A stretch of 64,000 nt of DNA from Nocardioides daphniae (GCF_004777465.1 NZ_CP038462.1:3286001-3350000); one strand, 5' to 3'; counted from the first letter of the stretch, positions 7,485 to 16,828 are shown. Notes: generated by a model from the sequence alone, not told the origin. Numbers and translations are program-made.

Positions 7485-8606
7485 ATGAGCTGGATCCGCC
7501 TCCCTCGACGCCCTCCGCTGGGCACCGAGGCGGACCGCGCCACCTTCCAGACCCTCCACACGATCTCGCAGGCCTCCCCCGCGCTGCGCGAGGGGCTGAC
7601 GCAGGACAGCGCCCAACGCGCCGTGAAGCACCTGCGCGCCCTGCTCGGTACGCCGGCGGTGGCGCTGGCGGACACCGCCGGGCTGCTGGTGTGGGACGGG
7701 CTCGGCGGCCACCACGGCCCGCAGGTCGCCGACCTGATCGTCCGCACCGTCGAGGAGGGCGGCACCGGCGCCACCGACCCCACCGGGCTGGAGTGCAACA
7801 ACCCCGGCTGCCCGGTGCGCCACGCCTTCGCCACCCCGCTCACCGTCGAGGACCGCACCGTCGGCGTGCTGCTCGCGATGGCGCCGGAGCCGAGCGCCGG
7901 CCTGCTGCTCGCCGTGCACGAGGTGGCCCAGTGGGTCAGCGGCCAGCTCGAGCTGGCCGAGCTCGACGCCGAGCGGCGTCGCGCCATGGAGGCCGAGGTC
8001 CGGGCCCTGCGGGCCCAGATCAGCCCCCACTTCATCTACAACTCCCTGGGCGCGATCGCGAGCTTCGTGCGTACTGACCCCGACCGGGCCCGTGAGCTGC
8101 TGCTCGAGTTCGCCGACTTCACCCGCTACTCCTTCCGCAGCCACGGCGAGTTCACGACGCTGGCCGAGGAGCTGCACTCCATCGAGCGCTACCTGATGCT
8201 GGAGCAGGCCCGCTTCGGCGACCGGCTCCAGGTCACGCTGCGGGTCGCGCCCGAGGTGCTGGCGGTGACGGTGCCCTTCCTGTGCATCCAGCCGCTCGCG
8301 GAGAACGCGGTGCGCCACGGGCTGGAGGCCGTCGAGGGCACCGGCCACCTGTCGATCACCGCCAAGGACCTCGGCCACGAGTGCATCATCGAGGTCGAGG
8401 ACAACGGTGTCGGCGAGGATCCCGAGCGGGTCCGACGCGCCCTGGCCGGCGACGCGTCGCTCGACTCGGTGGGGCTGGGCAACGTGGACGCCCGACTTCG
8501 CAATGCCTTCGGTGACGAGTACGGTCTCGTCGTCGAGACCGCCCCCGGCGCCGGCACCAAGGTCGTGGTGCGGGTGCCCAAGTTCGCTCCGGGAGTGCAC
8601 TCATGA
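7485..8606 (+). CDS. LytS/YpdA-type sensor histidine kinase with GAF-like domain
   Basis: The 373-residue kinase has no membrane helices. Residues about 20-155 form a GAF-like sensor with a C-x4-C pair ('LECNNPGCPVRH', Cys104 and Cys109). The His_kinase domain has the phospho-acceptor in 'QISPHFIYNSLGA' (His182), an N-box 'QPLAENAVRHGL' and a G-box 'GLGNVDARL'. It is thus a cytoplasmic member of the LytS/BtsS/YpdA class, which pairs with LytTR regulators. Its stop overlaps the next gene (ATGA). With the symporter downstream, it probably senses a small carboxylate or its metabolic consequence; this last point is inference. Confidence 0.9.
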   Translation: MSWIRLPRRPPLGTEADRATFQTLHTISQASPALREGLTQDSAQRAVKHLRALLGTPAVALADTAGLLVWDGLGGHHGPQVADLIVRTVEEGGTGATDPTGLECNNPGCPVRHAFATPLTVEDRTVGVLLAMAPEPSAGLLLAVHEVAQWVSGQLELAELDAERRRAMEAEVRALRAQISPHFIYNSLGAIASFVRTDPDRARELLLEFADFTRYSFRSHGEFTTLAEELHSIERYLMLEQARFGDRLQVTLRVAPEVLAVTVPFLCIQPLAENAVRHGLEAVEGTGHLSITAKDLGHECIIEVEDNGVGEDPERVRRALAGDASLDSVGLGNVDARLRNAFGDEYGLVVETAPGAGTKVVVRVPKFAPGVHS

Positions 8607-9352
8607 ACCCCAGCCGTCAGCCCGTGCCGCCCAGCGGCCTGCGGGTGCTCGTGGTCGACGACGAGCGCCCGGCGCTCGACGAGCTCGCCTACCTGCTCTC
8701 CCGCGACGCACGGGTGGGCGGGGTGCTGACCTGCGACTCCGCGACCGAGGCGCTGCGGCTGCTGCGCGAGACCGAGGTCGACGCGGTCTTCCTGGACATC
8801 TCGATGCCGGGCCTGACCGGCCTGGAGATGGCGCAGGTGCTGGCCCGCTTCCGCACCCCGCCGCCGATCGTCTTCGTGACCGCCCACGAGCAGCACGCGG
8901 TGGAGGCCTTCGAGCTCGCCGCCGTCGACTACGTCCTCAAGCCGGTGCGCGAGGACCGGCTGGCCGAGGCCGTACGCCGCGTCGTCGAGGGCGCCGCGCC
9001 TGCCCCGGCGACCAGCGACGAGCAGATCGCCGTCGAGCTCGGGGGCGTGACCCGCTTCGTCAACCGGCGCGACATCACCCACGTCGAGGCGCAGGGTGAC
9101 TACGTACGCCTGCACGTCGGCCCCGTCTCGCACCTGCTCCGCGCGCCGCTCTCGCAGCTGGAGGCCGAGTGGGGCGACGCCGGCTTCGTCCGGATCCACC
9201 GCTCCCTGCTGGTCGCCCTGGCCCACATCGACGAGGTCCGGATGGACCAGGGCCGCTGCACCGTGGTCGTCGACGGCGCCGAGCTGACCGTGAGCCGCCG
9301 GCACACCCGGGCCCTGCGGGAGATGCTCCTGAAGAGGCGCGCCCAGCCGTGA
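8603..9352 (+). CDS. LytTR-family response regulator
   Basis: The 249-residue regulator has a receiver domain (acidic pair 'VVDDERPAL', phospho-Asp65 in 'VFLDISMPG', Lys in 'DYVLKPV') and a C-terminal LytTR DNA-binding domain from about residue 140 ('HVEAQGDYVRLHV', 'VRIHRSLLVAL'). It is the partner of the upstream LytS kinase and is translationally coupled on both sides (ATGA with the kinase, GTGA with the next gene). By analogy with BtsSR/YpdAB, which control carboxylate transporters, it likely regulates the symporter genes downstream. Confidence 0.92.
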   Translation: MNPSRQPVPPSGLRVLVVDDERPALDELAYLLSRDARVGGVLTCDSATEALRLLRETEVDAVFLDISMPGLTGLEMAQVLARFRTPPPIVFVTAHEQHAVEAFELAAVDYVLKPVREDRLAEAVRRVVEGAAPAPATSDEQIAVELGGVTRFVNRRDITHVEAQGDYVRLHVGPVSHLLRAPLSQLEAEWGDAGFVRIHRSLLVALAHIDEVRMDQGRCTVVVDGAELTVSRRHTRALREMLLKRRAQP

Positions 9353-9753
9353 GCTCCACCCCGCCCGAGCGGGTCCGGGTCACCGGGCCCCCTCGGCGCG
9401 CGTCGCACACCCGCCGCCCCGGCGCGGGCGACATCGACGAGGGCACCCGGATCGGCGCGATCCTGGTCGGCAGCCTGGTCGGTGAGCAGCGCCGGCTCGC
9501 GGTGCGGGTGCTGAGCGTGCTGGCGGTGACCCTGGGCTCGCTGCCGCTGGTCTTCCGGCTGCTGCCCGCCCTGGCCGACGTGCGCCTGCTCGGCATCCCG
9601 CTGGCCTACCTGCTGCTGTGGGTGCTGGTGCACCCGCTGCTGATCGGGCTGGGCTGGTTCTACGTACGCCGCGCCGAGGCCAACGAGCGCGCCTTCGCCG
9701 CCCTGGTCGAGCACGACCGCCCCGACGACGACGACCGCCAGGCGTTGCGGTGA
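9349..9753 (+). CDS. small two-helix membrane protein, symporter partner
   Basis: This 134-residue protein starts at a GTG overlapping the regulator stop. A hydrophilic N-terminus (to about residue 40) is followed by two membrane helices ('VLSVLAVTLGSLPLVFRLLP' region and 'LAYLLLWVLVHPLLIGLGWF') and an acidic tail. Its placement directly before a sodium:solute symporter, and its two-helix topology, parallel the DUF485 partner of ActP-type acetate permeases. Its stop overlaps the symporter GTG. Confidence 0.65.
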   Translation: MSSTPPERVRVTGPPRRASHTRRPGAGDIDEGTRIGAILVGSLVGEQRRLAVRVLSVLAVTLGSLPLVFRLLPALADVRLLGIPLAYLLLWVLVHPLLIGLGWFYVRRAEANERAFAALVEHDRPDDDDRQALR

Positions 9754-11281
9754 TCGAGTCGTGGGCCGCCCTGGTCGGCGTCGTCGCGGTCGTGCTGGCC
9801 ACGCTGGGCATCGGCACCTGGGGGCTGCGCTTCTCCCGGACCACCAGCGACTTCATGGTGGCCTCCCGCACCGTGCGCCCGGCGCTGAACGCCTCCGCGA
9901 TCGGCGGCGAGTACCTCTCCGCCGCCTCGTTCCTGGGGGTGGCGGGGCTGGTCCTCGTCTTCGGCGCCGACATGCTCTGGTACCCGGTCGGCTGGACCGC
10001 CGGCTACCTCGTCCTGCTCGTCCTGGTCGCCGCCCCGCTGCGCCGCTCGGGGGCCTACACGCTGCCCGACTTCGCCGAGGCGCGGCTGGAGTCGACGCAG
10101 GTCCGGGCGGTCTGCTCGGTGCTGGTGGTGGCGATCGGCTGGCTCTACCTGCTGCCGCAGTTCCACGGCGCGGGCCTGATCCTGCGGGCCGCGGTCGGCG
10201 CCCCCGCCTGGGTGGGCACCGCGGTGGTCGCCCTGGTCGTGGTCGCCAACGTCGCCGGCGGGGGCATGCGCTCGATCACCTTCGTCCAGGCCTTCCAGTA
10301 CTGGCTCAAGCTGACGGCGCTGCTCGTGCCCGCCGCCGTCCTGCTGGTCGTGTGGGTCGGCGACGGCGCGGTCAACCCCGCGGACATCGGGCCGATCGCC
10401 GGCAGCACCGCCGGCGACGTGGAGTGGTCCCGACCGATCGGCGTCGGCGCCCAGGGCCTCTACGTCACCTACTCGGTGATCATCGCGACCTTCCTCGGCA
10501 CGATGGGGCTGCCGCACGTGGTGGTCCGCTTCTACACCAACCCCGACGGCCGCGGCGCCCGTCGTACGACCCTGGTCGTGCTGGGCCTGCTGGCTGCCTT
10601 CTACGTGCTGCCGCCCATCTACGGAGGACTCGGCCGGGTCTACGCCGACCGGCTCTCCACACCGCTGCAGACCGACTCCCTCCTGCTCGAGCTGCCCCGC
10701 GCGATGCTGCCCGGCTGGGGCGGCGAGGTGCTGACCGGGCTGCTGGCCGCCGGTGCGTTCGCGGCCTTCCTCTCCACCGCCTCGGGCCTCACCATCGCGG
10801 TGGCCGGGGTGCTGGGCCAGGACGTCACCAGCCGCACGTTCGGGCGTACGCGGCTCAGCGGCGTCGCCGCCTTCCGCGTCGGCGCCGTGCTCGCGGTGCT
10901 GGCGCCGGCGCTGGTCGCACTGACCGGCGTCGAGGTCTCCGTGGCCCGCATGGTGGGGCTCGCCTTCGCGGTCGCCGCCTCCACCTTCTGCCCGCTGCTG
11001 GTGCTCGGCATCTGTGGCCGGGGCTCACCGCGCGCGGGGCGCTCGCCGGACTGGCGGTCGGCGGCCTGGGCTCCGGCTCCGCGGTGGCGTGGACGCTGGT
11101 CGTCGCCCCGAGCGACACCTGGTGGTCGGTCCTGCTCGGCAGCCCGGCGGCCTGGAGCGTGCCGGCAGCCTTCGCCACGATGGTGCTGGTGAGCCGCTTC
11201 GGTGGCGGGCCGTCGGCCACCGCGCGCCGCTTCCTGGTCAGGCTGCACACGCCGGAGGACGTACGCCTCGACCGGGGCTGA
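9750..11281 (+). CDS. sodium:solute symporter (SSS family, acetate-type), one frameshift near the 3' end
   Basis: The gene encodes about 510 residues with some 13 membrane helices. Diagnostic segments are 'SAIGGEYLSAASFLGVAGL', 'PQFHGAGLILRAAVG', 'TMGLPHVVVRFYTNPDG' and 'AGAFAAFLSTASGLTIAVAG', all typical of ActP/MctC-like monocarboxylate symporters. One base is missing near 11013-11015: 'LGI' must continue as 'WWPGLTARGALAGLAVGGLG' in the next frame to the stop at 11281. The corrected length is 511 codons. It lies in an operon with the LytS/LytTR pair and is a paralogue of the symporter at 11804. Confidence 0.85.
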
Positions 11282-11352
11282 CCGTTCGTCGGGCTGCGGC
11301 GACCGTTGGGCGACCGAGCGTTTCCGCTGGCCGCGCCGCTGCCACCCGGGTG

Positions 11353-11394
11353 GTGACGCGGAGCTGTGACCTGCGCCACGGTGATCGGAGTCAC
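11353..11394. promoter_or_regulatory. Crp-like dyad plus GTGACGCGGA motif upstream of the DUF485-symporter operon
   Basis: GTGATCGGAGTCAC (11381-11394, next base A) matches the Crp/GlxR pattern TGTGA-N6-TCACA except for the first base, and lies 39 nt before the GTG at 11434. A decamer GTGACGCGGA at 11353-11362 is also present in the acs promoter. The remaining gap 11282-11433 shows no terminator. Confidence 0.5.
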
Positions 11395-11433
11395 ATCCAC
11401 CGCCGACGTGCGGCCAACACCCGGGAGGGTCCA

Positions 11434-11802
11434 GTGAGTCCACACGACCAGGCCGAGAGGCACGATCCCATCTACGACCACCTGGCGGCGAAGGACGAGT
11501 TCGCCCAGCTGCGTCACCTCTACCGCCGCTTCATCATCCCGGCCACCGTCGTCTTCCTCGGGTGGTACGCGCTCTACGTCGTGATGTCGATGTTCGCCTC
11601 CGACTTCATGAACCACGTCCTCTTCGGCAACGTCAACGTCGCCCTGGTCTTCGGGCTGCTGCAGTTCGTCAGCACCTTCGGGATCGCGTGGCTCTACAGC
11701 CGCTACTCCAACACCTACCTCGACCCGCTGGCCACCCAGCTCGCCGAGGAGTACGACGCCGACCGCGCCGGTCGCACGCCCCACGGAAAGCACGAGGCCT
11801 GA
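11434..11802 (+). CDS. DUF485 membrane protein, ActP partner
   Basis: The 122-residue protein starts at a GTG preceded by GGGAGG (5-nt spacer). It has two membrane helices ('FIIPATVVFLGWYALYVVM' and 'FGLLQFVSTFGIAWLYSRY'), with the conserved 'FxxLRHLYRRFxxP' entry of DUF485/YjcH. It is encoded 1 nt before the symporter start (TGA-c-ATG). YjcH-type proteins accompany ActP acetate permeases; the biochemical role is not known. Confidence 0.85.
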   Translation: MSPHDQAERHDPIYDHLAAKDEFAQLRHLYRRFIIPATVVFLGWYALYVVMSMFASDFMNHVLFGNVNVALVFGLLQFVSTFGIAWLYSRYSNTYLDPLATQLAEEYDADRAGRTPHGKHEA

Positions 11803-11803
11803 C

Positions 11804-13398
11804 ATGGACGGCAACCAGATCCTCACCTCCGGCCTCTTCCTGCTGGTCGTGCTGCTCACGATCGTCGTGACGCTGCGCGCCAGCCGGCAGACCTCCGGCA
11901 CGGACGACTACTACGCCGGTGGCCGCGGCTTCTCCGGCTTCCAGAACGGCCTGGCGATCGGCGGCGACTACATGTCGGCCGCGTCGTTCCTGGGCATCAC
12001 CGGAGCCATCGCGCTCTACGGCTACGACGGCTTCCTCTACTCGATCGGCTTCCTGGTCGCCTGGCTGGTGGCGCTGCTGCTCGTCGCCGAGGTGCTGCGC
12101 AACTCCGGCCGCTACACGATGGCCGACCAGCTCGCGTACCGGATGCGCCAGCGCCCGGTCCGCACCGCGGCAGCCACCTCCACGGTCGTCGTGTCGATCT
12201 TCTACCTGCTCGCCCAGATGGTCGGCGCGGGCGCCCTGGTGGCGCTGCTGCTCGGCATCGACTCCGCGCGGTCAAGAACCTCACGATCTTCATCGTCGGT
12301 GCGTTGATGGTCTTCTACGTGACCGTCGGAGGCATGAAGGGCACGACCTACGTCCAGATGATCAAGGCCGTCCTGCTGATGGTCGGCTCCGCGCTCGTCG
12401 TGGTGCTCGTGCTCATCCAGTTCGACTTCAACATCTCCGACCTGCTCGGCTCGGCTGCCGACAACTCCGGTGCGGGCCAGGCGTTCCTGGAGCCGGGCCT
12501 GCGCTACGGCGCCGACCTGACCAGCAAGATCGACTTCATCTCCCTCGGCATCGCGCTGGTGCTCGGCACCGCCGGCCTGCCGCACATCCTGATCCGCTTC
12601 TACACCACCCCGACGTCGCAGGCCGCCCGCAAGTCGGTGCTGTGGGCGATCGGCCTGATCGGCACCTTCTACCTCTTCACGCTGGTCCTCGGCTTCGGTG
12701 CCGCGGCCCTGCTGCAGAAGAGCGACTACGACGTGGCCGGCAACCTGGCCGCGCCGAAGCTGGCCGAGGAGGTCGGTGGCGGTATCGGCTCCACGAGCGG
12801 CGCGGTGATGCTGGCGCTGATCGCGGCGGTGGCCTTCGCGACGATCCTCGCGGTGGTCGCCGGGCTCACGCTCACGTCGTCGATGTCGGTGGCCCACGAC
12901 GTGTGGAACCCGATCTTCCGCAACGGTGAGGCGACCGAGAAGGAGGAGATGAAGGTCTCCCGCATCGCCGCGGGCGTGATCGGACTGGTGGCCATCCTGC
13001 TGGCCATCCCGGCCCAGAGCCTCAACATCGCCTTCCTGGTGGCCCTCGCCTTCGCGGTGGCGGCCTCGGCCAACCTGCCGGCGATCCTGATGAACCTCTT
13101 CTGGCGCGGCTTCAACACCCGCGGCGCCGTCTGGAGCATCTACGGCGGCCTGATCTCGGCCGTCGGCCTGGTGATCTTCTCGCCGGTCATGTCGGGCTCG
13201 GAGACCTCGCTGCTCACCGATGTCGACTTCGCCTGGTTCCCGCTGCAGAACCCCGGCATCGTCTCCATCCCGATGGGCTTCATCCTCGGCTTCATCGGCT
13301 CCGTCACCTCGAAGGAGCCGGCGGCGGCCGAGCGCTACACCGAGCTCGAGGTCCGTGCCCTGACCGGCGCGGGCGCGGAGGGTGCCCTCAAGCACTGA
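11804..13398 (+). CDS. actP: cation/acetate symporter ActP-like, one frameshift
   Basis: About 531 residues, SSS family. 'YYAGGRGFSGFQNGLAIGGD', 'MSAASFLGITGAIALYGYDG' and 'GTAGLPHILIRFYTTP' are close to ActP. One base is missing around 12265-12270: 'LLLGIDS' continues as 'VKNLTIFIVGALMVFYVTVG' in the next frame, giving 532 codons after correction. It takes up acetate and similar monocarboxylates with Na+ or H+. Together with acs at 25081 and the CoA-transferases it outlines acetate assimilation. It ends before a bidirectional terminator. Confidence 0.88.
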
Positions 13399-13414
13399 CG
13401 CACACCTCGTACGA

Positions 13415-13454
13415 CGACGGCCCGTCGCACCGCAGGGGGTGCGACGGGCCGTCG
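13415..13454. terminator. strong bidirectional hairpin terminator
   Basis: A perfect 17-bp stem (13415-13431 with 13438-13454) with a 6-nt loop, starting CGACGGCCCGTCGCACC. It sits between the convergent actP and GH16-like genes and would serve both. No T-run follows, as is usual at this GC content. Confidence 0.8.
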
Positions 13455-13483
13455 CGTGTGCTGCAGCGTGTGCCGCGGCTCGC

Positions 13484-14440
13484 TCAGAGCTGGCGCAGCT
13501 CGAACCAGTCGACGACGAACGTCTGGGTCGGGAAGCGCTTGGAGTTGTTGGGCTTGAGGTGCGCCCGCGCGAAGACCTCGCCGTTGATGATGATCTTCCA
13601 GGCGGCGCTGCCGAGCAGGTTCTTGCAGCGCTTCTTGCCGATGTGCTTGAACTTGCCCTTGCCGCAGGTGTGCGTGGCGACCTTCACCGGGGCGCCGCCA
13701 CCGGGCGTACGCCAGTAGGTGACCCTGTTGCCGACGCGACGGACCTTCCACTGGTACCAGACACCGGGCTCCATCGGAGACTTCGTCATCTGGCGCGCGG
13801 TGCGCTTCTTGTCCTTGGGGTCACAGCCGATGTGGGTGGTGTGCGAGGCCTTCCTCGGCTTGGAGCTCCACCACTCCAGCGGGTCGAACTCGACGATCTT
13901 CTGCTTGCCGTTGGTGCAGTAGGCGCCGCCCGCGGGGGCGTTGTTGGCCCACAGCGCCGGGCGGGTGCCCTTGGCGGAGCCCTTCGGCATGATCGCGCTG
14001 AACTCCATCTCGTAGTTGGAGCCGGCCGCGACGGGCAGGTCCTTCTCGACGCGGCCGGAGCTGTACTTGGTCTGGCGGTTCTTGCCGCAGGGCTTGACGC
14101 TGGCGTTCTTCAGCGACGGCTTCTGGCCCTTCTTGGTGCAGTGGCGGCGCGTGGTGATGCTGAGCGCGCCGTCAGCCCTGACGTTGAAGGCGCGGTAGAT
14201 CGCCTTCGACTTGCCCTCCGGCCCCACCCGGAAGGCCTTGACGGTGGTCCAGCCCTCGAGGCTGTCGAAGCCGGTCGAGTAGACCGTGGTGGCAGCCCTG
14301 GCCGTCGTGGCCCTGTCGGCCTCGTCAGCCCTGACCGTCGTGCCTGCCTGGCCGGGTGAGCCGGTCAGCAGCGTGATGCCGATCCCCGTGGCCACTGCGG
14401 TGGCCAGGAGCCGGGTGGTGCCTGCGCCCGAGATGCGCAT
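13484..14440 (-). CDS. secreted GH16-like (concanavalin-fold) protein
   Basis: The 318-residue protein has a signal peptide (about residues 1-33) and AAGGGGG ahead of the ATG. The beta-jelly-roll region contains 'SSGRVEKDLPVAAGSNYEME', 'GTRPALWANN' and 'KIVEFDPLEWW'. The last gives E184-x-D186-x-x-E189, the catalytic ExDxxE pattern of glycoside hydrolase family 16. The mature protein is unusually rich in Lys and has seven or so Cys, suggesting disulfides outside the cell. The polysaccharide target is unknown. Between the signal peptide and the fold is a disordered Ala/Thr/Arg stretch. Confidence 0.7.
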   Translation of the reverse strand: MRISGAGTTRLLATAVATGIGITLLTGSPGQAGTTVRADEADRATTARAATTVYSTGFDSLEGWTTVKAFRVGPEGKSKAIYRAFNVRADGALSITTRRHCTKKGQKPSLKNASVKPCGKNRQTKYSSGRVEKDLPVAAGSNYEMEFSAIMPKGSAKGTRPALWANNAPAGGAYCTNGKQKIVEFDPLEWWSSKPRKASHTTHIGCDPKDKKRTARQMTKSPMEPGVWYQWKVRRVGNRVTYWRTPGGGAPVKVATHTCGKGKFKHIGKKRCKNLLGSAAWKIIINGEVFARAHLKPNNSKRFPTQTFVVDWFELRQL

Positions 14441-14553
14441 GTCGTTCCCCCTTCGTAGCGGCGGGGTCCGTCCCCGCCCTCACGGCAGGTACCCCCCGAT
14501 CCGCCGCCGCCAACCGTCGTTCTGGTTTCACCGATCACGGGTTGGTTGGCGGT

Positions 14554-15252
14554 TCAGGAGACAGGCGCGGCGCCACCCACCGCAGCCCGCGCCCGCTCGG
14601 CAACGAGCTCCGCGATCAACGGGTGCGGCCCCAGGACGGGGGCCACCACCCCGGCGGCGTAGCACTCGTCGCGCACCCGCCCGGCGAAGAACCCCTCGGC
14701 CAGCAGGTAGGGCGACACCGCGTCGCCCGGGCGTACGACGTCGACGGGTCGCGGCAGCGGACCCGCCAACGCCGCCACACGTACGCTGCCCGCCCACGCC
14801 GCGGCGAGGTGGTCACGGGCCTGCTCGAGGTCGGCGACGGCGGCGCGGTCGCGGGAGCCGGCAGCCACCATCACGACGTCCTGGCCGGGACGGGCGCCGG
14901 CCAGCAGCAGTCGCACGACCTGCACGCGAGCCAGCATCGGGTCGGGGCCCAGGGCCGGCGCCAGGGCCACCGGGACACTCGCGCGGTCGACGGCGTTGGG
15001 GATGTCGGTGGACATGTGGAAGCCGGTCGACAGCAGCAGCGGGACCACGACCGACGGCTCGGTGGCGGCCTCCATGACGTCGGTCAGCAGCGGCTCGCAC
15101 AGCTCCACGTAGGCGGTGGTCGCGGGCACGCCCATCAGGTCGCCGGCCAGGGCGGTGAGCTCACGCGCGACCTCGTTGCCGGGGGCGTGCCGGGTGCCGT
15201 GGGCCACCGTCACCAGCTGGTGGGTGCTGGGACTGTCGGGCTGGTCCATCAC
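14554..15252 (-). CDS. sirohydrochlorin chelatase (CbiX/SirB-like)
   Basis: The 232-residue protein has 'LVTVAHGTRHAPGNEV' at the start, where the conserved His of the first CbiX half lies, and 'VVVPLLLSTGFHMSTDIP' with the second His. The second half ('VVMVAAGSRDRAAVADLEQA') mirrors it, as in the double-length actinobacterial chelatases. It inserts Fe2+ (or Co2+) into sirohydrochlorin to make siroheme, the cofactor of NirB, whose gene lies upstream. The start overlaps the stop of the NnaR-type gene, so cofactor and enzyme are made together. Confidence 0.85.
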   Translation of the reverse strand: MMDQPDSPSTHQLVTVAHGTRHAPGNEVARELTALAGDLMGVPATTAYVELCEPLLTDVMEAATEPSVVVPLLLSTGFHMSTDIPNAVDRASVPVALAPALGPDPMLARVQVVRLLLAGARPGQDVVMVAAGSRDRAAVADLEQARDHLAAAWAGSVRVAALAGPLPRPVDVVRPGDAVSPYLLAEGFFAGRVRDECYAAGVVAPVLGPHPLIAELVAERARAAVGGAAPVS

Positions 15253-16379
15253 TCCACCGCCAGCCGGTAGCCACGCTTGATCACGGTCTGCACCGCGCGG
15301 GTGCCCAGGGCCGAACGCAGGCGGGCGACCGCCATCTCGACGGCGTGCTCGGAGCCGGCGCCGCCGCTCGGCAGGTGGGCCAGCAGGTCGGCGCGCGAGA
15401 CCACCTGGCCGGGGTTGGTGACCAGGGCGTTGAGCACGGCCAGCGGCGAGCCCGACAGGTGCACCTCCACGCCGTCGAGCAGCACCGCGTCACCGTGCAG
15501 CAGCAACGTCGACCCGGTGGCCAGCGAGATCGACAGCCCCTGGCGACGCAGCGGCAGCTCGGTCTCGAGCAGCCGGACCATCGCCCCGAGGCGGGAGCGC
15601 TCGGGGTAGACCGTCGGCACGCCGTGGCGCTCGAAGGCGGCCGCGGCGACCGGGCCGACGCAGCAGGCGAGCACGTCGGACTGGAAGGCGGAGACCACGT
15701 CGTCACGGCGCCCGACCGAGGCGGCGGCCTCCATCAGCGCGGCCACGGCCGGGGCGGCGGTGAAGGTGACGGCGTCGAGCGAGCAGTCGGCGATCTGGTC
15801 GATCAGCGCGAAGAGGCGGGCCGGGTCCTCGGCACGCTCGACCCGGTAGATCGCGACCGTCTCGACGCGAGCCCCCTGGCGGCGCAGCGCGTGGGCGACC
15901 ATCGAGAGGTCCTGGCCGTGCTCCTGCACGACGATCCGCCTGCCGCTGAGGTCGCGCCCGCGCAGGTGGGCGAGCACGTCGTCGAAGCACTCCGAGTCGG
16001 GCGACCAGAGCTCACGCAGGCCGTGACGTCGCAGCACGCCCATGCTCTTGGGGCCACGCGCCAGGATCTCGGCCTCGCCGAGCGCGGCGACCAGGGCGTC
16101 GTACAGGCCCCACTCCTGGGTGGCGGTGAACCAGCCCTTCATCCCGACGCCGGTGGTGGCTAGGAAGATGTCGACGGGCTCTGCGAGCACGCGCTCGGTG
16201 GCCGCCCGCAAGGTGTCGGCATCGACCAGGTGGGGCTCGAGCGAGAGCGCCGGACCCCACACGACCTCGGCCCCGCGGCGGGTGAAGAGCTGGATCTGCT
16301 CCTCGACCTTGCGGGCCGCGGTCACCCCGATCCGGAAGCCGTGCAGCGGGGGGTGACCATCAGCGTCGGGGGAGACCAT
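15249..16379 (-). CDS. nnaR: HemD-domain/winged-helix regulator, NnaR type
   Basis: The 376-residue protein starts at the ATG at 16379. Residues about 10-265 are a uroporphyrinogen-III synthase-like domain ('RIGVTAARKVEEQIQLFTRR', 'LATTGVGMKGWF', 'LDAVTFTAAPAVAALMEAA'). Residues about 285-376 form an OmpR-type winged helix ('PLAVLNALVTNPGQVVSRAD', 'VEMAVARLRSALG', 'VIKRGYRLAVE'). This fusion is that of Streptomyces NnaR, a regulator of nitrate/nitrite assimilation. Whether the HemD half still makes uroporphyrinogen III or only senses a tetrapyrrole is open. It lies in the nirBD-cbiX operon. Confidence 0.85.
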   Translation of the reverse strand: MVSPDADGHPPLHGFRIGVTAARKVEEQIQLFTRRGAEVVWGPALSLEPHLVDADTLRAATERVLAEPVDIFLATTGVGMKGWFTATQEWGLYDALVAALGEAEILARGPKSMGVLRRHGLRELWSPDSECFDDVLAHLRGRDLSGRRIVVQEHGQDLSMVAHALRRQGARVETVAIYRVERAEDPARLFALIDQIADCSLDAVTFTAAPAVAALMEAAASVGRRDDVVSAFQSDVLACCVGPVAAAAFERHGVPTVYPERSRLGAMVRLLETELPLRRQGLSISLATGSTLLLHGDAVLLDGVEVHLSGSPLAVLNALVTNPGQVVSRADLLAHLPSGGAGSEHAVEMAVARLRSALGTRAVQTVIKRGYRLAVE

Positions 16380-16435
16380 GTCCCCATGATCTCTCGGCGC
16401 TGGTCTGACCGATCCCATCAGTGTCCCCAGTGGCG

Positions 16436-16828
16436 TCACACGCAGCCTCCCTGCCCGGCGGTGACCTCCTCCCCCACCCACACCACGCCGTCGACGACGC
16501 GGACGTCGTGCACGGCCAGCCGCACCGTCTCGTCGTCGAGACAGGTGCCGGAGCGGAGGTCGAAGGCCTGCTTGTGCATCGGGGAGGCCACGTAGGGCAC
16601 GTCGCCCCGTGAGCCGACGATCCCCCGCGACATCACCGAGGCGTGCGACCAAGGGTCGTAGTTGGAGGTTGCGTGCACGTTTCCGTCGAATGTCCGGAAG
16701 ATCGCGATCGCCCTCCCGCCGACCAGGGCCGCCACGCCACCCTCGACGGGCACCTGCTCGACCCGGCAGACCGCGACCATCTCGCCAGTGACGTCCGCGG
16801 CCACGGCCCCCACCTGCGGGCTGCTCAT
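16436..16828 (-). CDS. nirD: nitrite reductase small subunit (Rieske-like)
   Basis: The 130-residue NirD starts at an ATG overlapping the nirB stop (ATGA). It has a Rieske-type beta fold ('VPVEGGVAALVGGRAIAIF', 'SPMHKQAFDLRSGTC'). As in other NirD proteins the Cys/His ligands of a true Rieske cluster are not all kept. It is needed for the NADH-dependent assimilatory nitrite reductase NirBD. A longer in-frame reading upstream is only nirB antiphase. Confidence 0.92.
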   Translation of the reverse strand: MSSPQVGAVAADVTGEMVAVCRVEQVPVEGGVAALVGGRAIAIFRTFDGNVHATSNYDPWSHASVMSRGIVGSRGDVPYVASPMHKQAFDLRSGTCLDDETVRLAVHDVRVVDGVVWVGEEVTAGQGGCV

